Shown one piece after another: positions 38,571 through 45,704 of a DNA stretch of 64,000 bases (positions are counted from its first letter, which is position 1; every line of letters starts with the position of its first letter). Origin of the DNA: Pontibacterium sinense (GTDB lineage: Bacteria > Pseudomonadota > Gammaproteobacteria > Pseudomonadales > Balneatricaceae); the NCBI RefSeq assembly GCF_015209595.1, contig NZ_JADEYS010000023.1, forward strand, positions 16,848-80,847, written 5' to 3'. A program made the translations under genes and the position numbers. The notes beneath the pieces were generated by a model, which saw nothing but the letters and a program-made list of their open reading frames with translations, did not search any database and was not told the DNA's origin.

Positions 38571-39029
38571 TTAAACGATGGTAACCAGCGGCTGGTCGAA
38601 CTCAACCGGCTGACCGTCTTCGGCCAGAATTGCTTCCACAACACCGGCTTTATCCGCTTCGATCTGGTTCATCATCTTCATCGCTTCAACGATACAGATA
38701 ACGTCACCCACTTTTACAGTCTGTCCAACTTCAATGAACATTGGAGAGCTTGGAGATGGGGAGCGGTAGAAAGTACCTACCATTGGAGACGTTACAACGT
38801 GACCTGTATGTGAAGGTGCTTCTACTTCTGCAGCAGGTGCAGCCGCTGCAACAGGTGCAGCAGGAGCCGCTGCAACAGGCGCGGCAGGTGCAGCGTATGC
38901 AACAGGTGCTGCTGCTACGCTGGTACCACGGCTGATGCGAACAGACTCTTCGCCTTCTTTAATTTCGATTTCGTTGATGTTGGATTCTTCAAGCAGTTCG
39001 ATAAGCTTTTTAACTTTGCGAATATCCAT
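38571..39029 (-). CDS. accB: Biotin carboxyl carrier protein (BCCP)
   Basis: The carrier that shuttles carboxybiotin between AccC and the AccAD transferase. The 152-residue protein has an N-terminal helix ([23 protein letters not shown]), a flexible Ala/Pro linker of about 40 residues (40-80) and the biotinyl domain with the [14 protein letters not shown] motif; biotin attaches to Lys118. The linker contains a short codon repeat, visible as GCAGCAGGTGC-like units in the DNA. It sits between aroQ (36 bases upstream) and accC (about 33 bases downstream) in the order aroQ-accB-accC seen in pseudomonads. Confidence 0.97.
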   Translation of the reverse strand: MDIRKVKKLIELLEESNINEIEIKEGEESVRISRGTSVAAAPVAYAAPAAPVAAAPAAPVAAAAPAAEVEAPSHTGHVVTSPMVGTFYRSPSPSSPMFIEVGQTVKVGDVICIVEAMKMMNQIEADKAGVVEAILAEDGQPVEFDQPLVTIV

Positions 39030-39065
39030 TCTGGGTCTTGTCTCTTTAACTGTTGCTGTTCGGTA

Positions 39066-39503
39066 TCACGCAAGCTGCGTAAAAGCAGATTGCAGTGCAA
39101 ATTGGTATCCCTGGGCGCCCAAACCACAAATCACGCCTACGGCTTTATCCGAGAAGTAGGAATGATGGCGGAATGCCTCACGTGCGTGCACGTTTGAGAG
39201 ATGAACCTCGATGAAAGGAATGGCAACGCCTAATAAGGCATCGCGCAAAGCAACACTGGTATGAGTGAATGCAGCCGGGTTGATAATGATGAAGGCAACG
39301 CCTTCATTTTGCGCCCGGTGAATGCGTTCGATCAGTTCAAATTCGGCGTTACTCTGAAAACTGTCGAGGTCGTGGCCTGCGTTGCTGGCTGTCTGGCTGA
39401 GTTCCTGATTGATGTCCGCAAGCGTAGTTGAACCGTACACTTCGGGTTCCCTAGTGCCGAGAAGGTTCAGGTTTGGACCATGTAATACAAGAATTTTTGC
39501 CAT
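39066..39503 (-). CDS. aroQ: Type II 3-dehydroquinate dehydratase
   Basis: It dehydrates 3-dehydroquinate to 3-dehydroshikimate in the shikimate pathway for aromatic amino acids. The 145-residue dodecameric type II enzyme shows [19 protein letters not shown], with the catalytic Tyr in the following flexible loop, and the [17 protein letters not shown] and [17 protein letters not shown] motifs holding Asn, His and Arg of the active site. It is the first gene of the operon with accB-accC. Its promoter must lie in the 362-base gap towards parA. Confidence 0.96.
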   Translation of the reverse strand: MAKILVLHGPNLNLLGTREPEVYGSTTLADINQELSQTASNAGHDLDSFQSNAEFELIERIHRAQNEGVAFIIINPAAFTHTSVALRDALLGVAIPFIEVHLSNVHAREAFRHHSYFSDKAVGVICGLGAQGYQFALQSAFTQLA

Positions 39504-39752
39504 CGATGCAGCCTTAATGCAAACGCGCTGAATAGCACCACAGAGAGTGATTTAGCGGTATAGTTTGCACAACTCAGAAAGGGTTGTCTATATGTGGGCA
39601 AGTTTTAGTTGTTTTCTATCAACTTTCCCGAATTTCGCCGCGATTTCCCCACTTGTTTTGACTAAAGTCTTGGTTGTTTTTGCAGCAATTTATATTACGG
39701 CGCTCTAACTGGTTGTTTTCTGGAAGTTTGCTGCTCATTCCAGACATAAAGA

Positions 39753-39781
39753 TTGACGTTCGCTTCAATATTATGGATATT
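39753..39781 (+). promoter_or_regulatory. Predicted sigma70 promoter of parA
   Basis: The -35 TTGACG (39753-39758, five of six consensus bases) is separated by 17 bases from a -10 GATATT (39776-39781, four of six). The -10 is inside a 21-bp palindrome, so a bound repressor would block it. The ATG of parA is at 39866. Confidence 0.5.
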
Positions 39782-39795
39782 GCACTGCAATATCC
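39775..39795. promoter_or_regulatory. 21-bp perfect palindrome, likely operator of parA
   Basis: Two perfect 10-base arms, GGATATTGCA and TGCAATATCC, flank a single C. The element overlaps the predicted -10 and ends 70 bases before the parA ATG. Odd-centre palindromes of this size are typical of dimeric repressor sites. The binding protein is unknown. Confidence 0.6.
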
Positions 39796-39865
39796 TGATT
39801 CTGAAGGCAGTTCGGTGAACTGGCTGTAGCAAGTGACGGACAGGCAACGGAAAGGAGCGATTACG

Positions 39866-40636
39866 ATGATACGACGCGTTGTATTTAACCAGAAAGGGGG
39901 CGTGGGTAAATCCAGCATCGCCGTGAACCTGGCTTCGATCAGTGCAGCCCGTGGATTACGCACATTGGTTGTGGATCTGGATCCGCAATGCAACTCCAGT
40001 CACTATCTGATGGGCGATGATTATATGGATCTGTCGCCGACGGTTCGGGACTTCTTTGAACAGACCTTGAGCTTTCAGGTTAATCCTGCTGATCCGCAGG
40101 ATTTCATTCACGAAACGCGCTACGAAAATCTGCATATGTTGCCGGCCAGCTACAATTTGGGCGACCTGCAATCCAAGCTGGAATCCAAGCACAAGATCTA
40201 TAAGCTTCGTGATGCATTGAAAAAGCTGGAAGCGAGTTACGATGCAGTTTATATCGATACCCCACCGGCTTTTAACTTCTTTACCTTATCGGCATTAGTA
40301 GCGGCAGAGCGTTGCCTGATCCCATTTGATTGTGATGAGTTTGCCCGCCAGGCTTTATACAGCCTACTGGCGAATATCCAGGAAACTCAGATGGATCACA
40401 ATGAAGCGTTACAGATTGAAGGTATTGTGGTGAACCAGTTTCAGCCACGTGCCACGTTGCCGCAGGCCATAGTGGATGAATTGCTGGCGGATGATCTACC
40501 GGTGCTGGAGTCTAAGATTTCATCATCTGTTAAGATGAAAGAATCTCATAACGAAGGCATTCCGCTGATTCACCTAGCGCCAAAACACAAGATGACCCAA
40601 GAGTTCCTTGCGCTGTTTGATGATCTACAGAAATAA
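39866..40636 (+). CDS. Orphan ParA-family ATPase
   Basis: A 256-residue ParA/MinD-type ATPase. It has the deviant Walker A with signature lysine QKGGVGKSS (residues 9-17, Lys10 and Lys15), VVDLDPQCNSSHYLMG (Walker A' and B region), IDTPPAFNFFTLSAL and C-terminal basic residues that could bind DNA. No N-terminal helix-turn-helix is present, so it is not a P1-type autoregulatory ParA. No parB is within the window; the neighbours are a small membrane ORF and nucleotide salvage genes. AGGAG lies 8 bases before the ATG 39866. Orphan ParAs often position chemoreceptors, pili, or other protein cargo; which applies here is unknown. Confidence 0.85.
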   Translation: MIRRVVFNQKGGVGKSSIAVNLASISAARGLRTLVVDLDPQCNSSHYLMGDDYMDLSPTVRDFFEQTLSFQVNPADPQDFIHETRYENLHMLPASYNLGDLQSKLESKHKIYKLRDALKKLEASYDAVYIDTPPAFNFFTLSALVAAERCLIPFDCDEFARQALYSLLANIQETQMDHNEALQIEGIVVNQFQPRATLPQAIVDELLADDLPVLESKISSSVKMKESHNEGIPLIHLAPKHKMTQEFLALFDDLQK

Positions 40637-40659
40637 CGTCTGACGCAGCAGGTCGCGAG

Positions 40660-40821
40660 TCAGGCTGAGTGTTGGTCTGATTCGCGGTAGTTCTGCTGGT
40701 TGTCTGCATACCCCGTCTGCAATAGACGCTGACGACGTAGTTCGGCTGCTTTCGTTCGTAAACTGATCAGCCAGAGAAAGAGCAGAGCGGTCGATACGAC
40801 CAGAATGACGACTTCCGTCAT
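40660..40821 (-). CDS. Small 53-residue membrane protein, putative
   Basis: An ORF of 53 residues too short for most gene callers. Residues 4-20 form a hydrophobic helix (VVILVVSTALLFLWLIS), followed by a strongly basic segment (RTKAAELRRQRLL) and a polar tail rich in Asn and Gln. Such a positive-inside helix with a coiled basic tail is a common plan of small inner-membrane proteins. It is convergent with parA and ends 24 bases past the parA stop. No strong ribosome site is seen before the ATG (weak GATGG), so evidence is structural only. No family recognised. Confidence 0.4.
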   Translation of the reverse strand: MTEVVILVVSTALLFLWLISLRTKAAELRRQRLLQTGYADNQQNYRESDQHSA

Positions 40822-40965
40822 GATTTAACCATCGGTTATTTGAGTCATCATCGATTCTAACGAAAATACTCTCATAGACAATAGATAAATATTCATTTTT
40901 ACGTCATCCGTTTGTCTTAATCGCACCTCTTTCAGTGGACGTAGGTAACCCGGTATTTGGCACCC

Positions 40966-41526
40966 CTATTTACCGTTGATGGCGTAAATGCCCGGCGCGT
41001 TTCTCCAGTAACCCTGATAATCCATGCCATACCCGAAGACGTAACGGTCTTCGACCTCAATGCCGACGTAGTCGGGCTTCATTTCCGGGCGGGCTTTTCG
41101 CTCGTGCAGCTTGTTGATCAACACCGCGATGCGTACTTCGCTGGCACCGGCTTGCATGCAGTAGTCATAGATTTCAGCCAGTGTATGGCCTTCATCCAGA
41201 ATATCGTCAACGATGAGTACGGAGCGGCCTTCAAAGTTGATCTGCGGCGGTACTTTCCATTCCAGGCCGTGTCCTGTTGTTGTGTTGCGGTAGCGGGTGG
41301 CGTGCATGTAGCCCGCTTCGAGCGGAAAAATCAGTTTGGTCAGAAGTTTACCCCCGGTGACTAAGCCGCCATTCATGACGGTAAAAACCACGGGGTTCAT
41401 ATCCAGCAAATCGTCAGTGATCGCCACGGCCATTTTGTGCAGCGCTTGTTCAACCTCAGACTCGCTGTGCAGCAGATCCGCCTGCATATAGACCTGCTTG
41501 ATATGTTCCAGATCAGTGATACTCAT
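40966..41526 (-). CDS. hpt: Hypoxanthine-guanine phosphoribosyltransferase
   Basis: A purine salvage enzyme that converts hypoxanthine or guanine with PRPP to IMP or GMP. The 186-residue protein has the PRTase PRPP motif SVLIVDDILDEGHTLAEI, the FTVMNGGLVTGGKLLTKL loop and the C-terminal VEDRYVFGYGMDYQGYWRNAPGIYAI found in the hypoxanthine type that handles both substrates. GGAG lies 13 bases before the ATG. It is divergent from upp, the pyrimidine salvage gene, across 169 bases, a natural arrangement for joint control of salvage. Confidence 0.92.
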   Translation of the reverse strand: MSITDLEHIKQVYMQADLLHSESEVEQALHKMAVAITDDLLDMNPVVFTVMNGGLVTGGKLLTKLIFPLEAGYMHATRYRNTTTGHGLEWKVPPQINFEGRSVLIVDDILDEGHTLAEIYDYCMQAGASEVRIAVLINKLHERKARPEMKPDYVGIEVEDRYVFGYGMDYQGYWRNAPGIYAINGK

Positions 41527-41607
41527 AATGACGATAGATCTCCGGATTTTTGGGCAAACGAAAGGGGACGGCGCGTTAAATTAGCAGGGCGCTTTGCGGC
41601 CGTTTAA

Positions 41608-41640
41608 ATGACTTTATTGAATGGTTTCGCTAATATTAGC
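41608..41640 (+). promoter_or_regulatory. Predicted upp promoter with palindromic -10 region
   Basis: ATGACT (41608-41613) and TAATAT (41631-41636) are 17 bases apart and each match the sigma70 consensus at four of six positions. The -10 lies inside a perfect 12-bp palindrome GCTAATATTAGC (41629-41640), a possible operator between the divergent hpt and upp genes. Confidence 0.4.
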
Positions 41641-41695
41641 AAGTTTTTCCAATCCGTGCCTTTTGTTTCCAAAAAGCGTCATTCGAGGTCAAAAA

Positions 41696-42322
41696 ATGAG
41701 TGTAAAAGAGATCAATCACCCGCTGGTTAAGCACAAAATTGGCTTAATGCGAGCTAAGGATATGAGTACCCGCAGCTTCCGCCAGCTGGCTGCCGAGGTA
41801 GGCTGTCTGTTGACCTACGAGGCAACGAAGGATCTGGAGCTGGAAAATTATACGCTGGACGGCTGGTGCGGCGACGTTGAAGCCCAGCGTATTAAAGGTA
41901 AGAAGATTACGGTTGTACCAATTCTGCGTGCGGGTTTGGGTATGTTGGACGGTGTTCTGGATCTGGTGCCAAGTGCGAAGATCAGTGTTGTGGGCTTATA
42001 CCGCGACGAAGAAACACTGGAGCCTGTTGCATACTTTGAAAAACTCGCGGGTGATATCGACAACCGTATCTCACTGGTGATCGATCCTATGCTGGCAACC
42101 GGTGGCTCCATGATTGCGACCATCGACATGCTGAAGAATGCTGGCTGCACCAGTATTCGTGCATTGGTGCTTGTGGCTGCACCTGAAGGTATTGAAAAAT
42201 TGCAGGCGGCGCATCCGGATGTTGACTTGTACGTGGCATCGGTGGACAGCCACTTAAATGAACAGGGATATATCATTCCGGGTCTGGGTGACGCGGGTGA
42301 CAAAATCTTTGGTACTCAGTAA
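41696..42322 (+). CDS. upp: Uracil phosphoribosyltransferase
   Basis: It salvages uracil with PRPP to UMP. The 208-residue protein starts with [37 protein letters not shown], as in E. coli Upp, and has the catalytic [16 protein letters not shown] loop, PRPP motif [19 protein letters not shown] and the uracil-binding C-terminal [17 protein letters not shown]. An earlier in-frame ATG (41621) adds 25 unlikely residues; ATG 41696 fits the family and has GAGG upstream. uraA follows after 19 bases, giving the classic upp-uraA uracil uptake-and-capture operon. Confidence 0.97.
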   Translation: MSVKEINHPLVKHKIGLMRAKDMSTRSFRQLAAEVGCLLTYEATKDLELENYTLDGWCGDVEAQRIKGKKITVVPILRAGLGMLDGVLDLVPSAKISVVGLYRDEETLEPVAYFEKLAGDIDNRISLVIDPMLATGGSMIATIDMLKNAGCTSIRALVLVAAPEGIEKLQAAHPDVDLYVASVDSHLNEQGYIIPGLGDAGDKIFGTQ

Positions 42323-42341
42323 TTCACAGGAGTAACCCTGA

Positions 42342-43631
42342 ATGAGTGATTCGAAGATCACGGACTTGCGCACCATACTGGCAGGTTCGCAGATGCTTTT
42401 TGTTGCCTTTGGTGCATTGGTGTTGATGCCGTTGCTGACCGGGCTTAATCCCAGCGTTGCGTTGTTTACGGCAGGCATGGGAACGTTGTTGTTTCACTGG
42501 GTGACAAAAAACACGGTCCCTGTGTTTTTGGCTTCATCTTTTGTATTCATCGCGCCAATTACTTACAGCACCCAGACTTGGGGTGTTTCCGCAACTATGG
42601 GGGCTTTGTTTGCCGCCGGTGTTGTGTACATGTTGCTGGCGGTGATGGTCAAAGTGAAAGGCTCTGGATTCATGCACCGTATCATGCCGCCGGTTGTCAC
42701 CGGTCCGGTCATTATGGTGATTGGTCTTGGGCTGGCGCCAATCGCCGTGAATATGGCGATGGGTAAAACCGGCGATGGTGCGATTGAGCTGTTCCCATAT
42801 AAGGATGCAATGATCGTATCCATGGCTGCGTTGCTGACCACATTGCTGGTGGCAACCATGGCTAAAGGTATCTTCCGTTTGGTACCGATTCTGGCCGGTG
42901 TTCTGGTGGGGTATCTCGTTGCGAACACGATGGGTATGGTTGATATGACTAAGGTGTCGGAAGCGCCGGTCTTTGCGATCCCTGAGTTTGTGATGCCGGA
43001 ATTTCATCTGGCTGCGATCCTGTTTATGTTACCGGTAGCGATTGCCCCTGCGATTGAGCACGTGGGTGATGTGCTGGCAATTGGTAACGTAACCGGCAAG
43101 GATTATCTGAAGAAGCCGGGCCTGCACCGGACCTTGTTTGGTGATGGCATTGCGACATCGGCAGCCTCATTGTTCGGCGGTCCACCTAACACCACGTACT
43201 CGGAAGTGACGGGTGCAGTGATGTTGACCAAGGCCTTCAATCCGAAAATCATGCTGTGGGCGTCTGCGTTTGCGATCTTGCTGGCGTTCGTATCCAAGTT
43301 TGGTGTGCTGCTGCAAACCATTCCAGCGCCAGTGATGGGCGGAATTCTGATCTTGCTGTTTGGTTCGATTGCCAGCGTAGGTTTGAATACGCTGATCAAA
43401 GCCCGCGTGGATCTGGGTGAGCAACGCAACTTGGTGATTGTTTCCACGACATTGGTGTTTGGTATTGGTGGCATGGCTGTGGGTAGCGGTGACCTGAACC
43501 TGCAAGGTGTGAGCTTGTGCGGTCTGATTGCGATTGCGCTAAACCTCGTTCTGCCAATGCCGAAGGCGTCCTCAGATGATCTGCACGAAGAGGAAGCGGT
43601 GGTGAAAGATATGGTTGATCATAGCCGCTAA
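42342..43631 (+). CDS. uraA: Uracil permease (UraA, NCS2 family)
   Basis: An inner-membrane nucleobase:proton symporter that imports uracil. The 429-residue protein has about 14 hydrophobic segments and the NCS2 signatures QMLFVAFGALVLMPLLTGLNPSVALFTAG, PVVTGPVIMVIGLGLAPIAVNMA, IAPAIEHVGDVLAIGNVTGKDYL with the substrate-binding Glu of the AxEHxGD motif, and FGGPPNTTYSEVTGAVMLTK. It begins 19 bases after upp, in the same transcript, and ends before a strong terminator. Family length is 410-430 residues. Confidence 0.95.
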   Translation: MSDSKITDLRTILAGSQMLFVAFGALVLMPLLTGLNPSVALFTAGMGTLLFHWVTKNTVPVFLASSFVFIAPITYSTQTWGVSATMGALFAAGVVYMLLAVMVKVKGSGFMHRIMPPVVTGPVIMVIGLGLAPIAVNMAMGKTGDGAIELFPYKDAMIVSMAALLTTLLVATMAKGIFRLVPILAGVLVGYLVANTMGMVDMTKVSEAPVFAIPEFVMPEFHLAAILFMLPVAIAPAIEHVGDVLAIGNVTGKDYLKKPGLHRTLFGDGIATSAASLFGGPPNTTYSEVTGAVMLTKAFNPKIMLWASAFAILLAFVSKFGVLLQTIPAPVMGGILILLFGSIASVGLNTLIKARVDLGEQRNLVIVSTTLVFGIGGMAVGSGDLNLQGVSLCGLIAIALNLVLPMPKASSDDLHEEEAVVKDMVDHSR

Positions 43632-43655
43632 GCGATTCCTTCGTTCCTGTCTTCG

Positions 43656-43696
43656 AAAAAAAGCCATCCTGAACTAAGCTTCAGGGTGGCTTTTTT
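43656..43696 (+). terminator. Terminator of the upp-uraA operon
   Basis: A long stem (AAAAAAAGCCATCCTGA / TCAGGGTGGCTTTTTT, with G-T pairing) around an eight-base loop ends in six T, 25 bases past the uraA stop. Confidence 0.9.
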
Positions 43697-43741
43697 GTAT
43701 CTGGCCTGCTGTATAGATGGTTACGTAGGAGGGAGAGGAAT

Positions 43742-43942
43742 TTGCAGGTAAAAACTCGGGCGTCAGGCACGCCCTGTATCCGAAACTGTTGTCTGGATGA
43801 TGACAATATCTGTTTGGGTTGTTGCCGTTCGCTGGATGAAATCCTGAAATGGCAGGATGCTTCTGAAGAGCAGCGTCAGGAATGGTTAAAAAGGGCGGAG
43901 CAGCGCCGTCAGCGTCGAGTTAACGAAGCTCGAAAGCTCTGA
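43742..43942 (+). CDS. DUF1289 domain protein
   Basis: A 66-residue protein of the DUF1289 family. It has the short cysteine motif TPCIRNCCLDDDNICLGCCRSLDEILKWQDAS, with the spaced cysteines typical of the family, which has been proposed to bind a metal such as Fe-S or zinc, and a basic C-terminal tail. The start is TTG at 43742, supported by a perfect AGGAGG at 43727-43732, 9 bases upstream. It is convergent with the MdlB-like gene, whose stop is one base away. Function unknown. Confidence 0.85.
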   Translation: MQVKTRASGTPCIRNCCLDDDNICLGCCRSLDEILKWQDASEEQRQEWLKRAEQRRQRRVNEARKL

Positions 43943-43943
43943 A

Positions 43944-45704
43944 TTAAGATAACATCTGAACCCGACGGGCTTGCTGCTGTAGCTGATACATTGAGCGATA
44001 CAGACCGGCGTCTGCTTGCATCAACTCATTATGTGTTCCTCTTTCCTCAATTCGCCCGTGTGATAACACCAGAATCTGATCGGCATGTTTAATTGTTGAA
44101 AGGCGGTGGGCCACAATAATCATGGTGACTTTTCCATGTAGTTCTCGCAGGGCACGTTGAATGACTTGCTCAGTTTCACTATCCACATTGGCCGTGGCTT
44201 CATCCAGTAGCAAGATCTGGGGGGAGGCTGCGAGTGCTCGCGCGATCACCAGTTGCTGGCGTTGCCCCGTGGAAAGTCGAGTCCCGCCTTCACCTAAACG
44301 TGTGTCGAGTCCATCCGGTAGCTGTCGGATGGTATCTGTCAGATGTGCCTGTTGTGCCGCTTGCAGCAGCTTAGCTTCCGGTAGGTTGCGGCCCATATCA
44401 ATATTGTCCCGCAGGGAGCCTACGACAATAAACGGTTCCTGAGGGATAAGCCCAATACCTCGACGCAGGTTGTCGTGGCTGAAGCTCTCCAATGGTTGCC
44501 CATCCAGCCTGATGGTCCCTTCTTTAGTGGGGTAGAAGTTTAGCAATACGCTGAGCAGGGTGCTTTTTCCGCTTCCAGTGTGGCCTACAACAGCGAAGAG
44601 TTCGCCGGGTTTAAGGTTAAAGCTAACATCGTGCAGGACCGGTTTGCCGGTTTGATAGGCGAAATTCAGCGCTGAGACGGTAATATGGCCGCTTGTAATC
44701 TGAGCGGGAGAGTCATGGTACTGCTGTTCGCCTTCCTCAATCAGTGTATGCACCCGATCACCGGCGACCATGGCCTGTTGATAAAGGTTAAAACGCTGGG
44801 TAACTTCCGCCAGAGGTTCTGTAAAACGTCCCAGATAGTTAAGGAAGGCATAGAGTACACCGACTTCCGCAACGCCTGTGGTGACCTGGAGGCCAAACAT
44901 CCAAATAATTGCGACAAGCACAGAAACACTGAGCAGATCAATCGCAGGACGTAGTAGCAGAGCGCTAACTTTGATGGTGCGCATACGTGCGCGGTAATAG
45001 TCATCGTTGACCTGATCAAACTCTTCGATGAAGCGTGGTTGTTGATTGCTGGCCTGCAATACTGACATCCCGGCAATGGATTCGCTGATGTTGGCGTTAA
45101 TCTCTGAACGCAGGTGACGGCTTTGCTGGACTGCGGGGCCGCTAAATTTTTCGTAGAGGAAAATCACCCCCATCACGGTAGGAATGAGTAGGGCGGAAGC
45201 CAGCATCAGCTGCAGGTCCAGCAACGCCATCGCGATCAGAATGCCAATCAGAAGGATCAGGTTACTCATGACTACAGATAAAAACTGCACATAGAGGTCT
45301 TTAATCGCTTCTGTGTCATTGGTGATACGGCTCACCAATTGTCCAGTACGGGCATGGTCAAAGTACGCCATAGGCAGCTTGAGTACATGCTTGAACGCGC
45401 GCTGGCGGATATCTTGCACCGCATTCAACGCCATCGTGGTGAAATGCATCGTTTGTTGGTAGCGCAACCATGCAGCTGCGATTTGTGACCCAAGATAAAG
45501 TAAGAGCAATGTCACAAGAGCCTGGGTTTCGAACTGTCGGGGCATCAGGTAATCATCAATAAATACCTTGCCCAGATAGGGGCCTAAAACATCCGCAATG
45601 GTGGCCAAAACCAGAAAGGCACTGGCTTTGGTTAGCAGAGCTTTGTCGCCATAGATATAGCTGGATAATAACTTGAATGTACCGCGTCGGTTGTTATCGC
45701 TCAT
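43944..45704 (-). CDS. mdlB: ABC half-transporter, MdlB-like
   Basis: A 587-residue exporter half of the MsbA/MdlB type: an N-terminal six-helix transmembrane domain (about residues 20-330) fused to a nucleotide-binding domain with Walker A VVGHTGSGKSTLLS, the signature LSTGQRQQLVIARAL (ABC motif), Walker B ILLLDEATANVD and the H-loop IVAHRLSTI. It aligns with E. coli MdlB throughout. The start at MSDNNRRG is chosen by family length, and the first 11 bases overlap the end of the MdlA-like gene. The two halves probably form a heterodimer exporting a drug or peptide, or a lipid-like molecule; the substrate is unknown. Confidence 0.9.
   Translation of the reverse strand: MSDNNRRGTFKLLSSYIYGDKALLTKASAFLVLATIADVLGPYLGKVFIDDYLMPRQFETQALVTLLLLYLGSQIAAAWLRYQQTMHFTTMALNAVQDIRQRAFKHVLKLPMAYFDHARTGQLVSRITNDTEAIKDLYVQFLSVVMSNLILLIGILIAMALLDLQLMLASALLIPTVMGVIFLYEKFSGPAVQQSRHLRSEINANISESIAGMSVLQASNQQPRFIEEFDQVNDDYYRARMRTIKVSALLLRPAIDLLSVSVLVAIIWMFGLQVTTGVAEVGVLYAFLNYLGRFTEPLAEVTQRFNLYQQAMVAGDRVHTLIEEGEQQYHDSPAQITSGHITVSALNFAYQTGKPVLHDVSFNLKPGELFAVVGHTGSGKSTLLSVLLNFYPTKEGTIRLDGQPLESFSHDNLRRGIGLIPQEPFIVVGSLRDNIDMGRNLPEAKLLQAAQQAHLTDTIRQLPDGLDTRLGEGGTRLSTGQRQQLVIARALAASPQILLLDEATANVDSETEQVIQRALRELHGKVTMIIVAHRLSTIKHADQILVLSHGRIEERGTHNELMQADAGLYRSMYQLQQQARRVQMLS

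Larger units (their letters stand above)
39504..39865. other. Divergent aroQ / parA promoter region
   Basis: A 362-base gap between divergent genes, without a credible ORF. It holds the predicted parA promoter and palindrome (39753-39795) and should also carry the minus-strand promoter for aroQ-accB-accC, which I cannot fix. Several T-rich tracts (39610-39700) are present. Confidence 0.4.

Noticed and set aside
38820..38900. GCAGCAGGTGC-like tandem units in accB
   Set aside because: They encode the Ala/Pro linker of BCCP, which is repetitive in the family.
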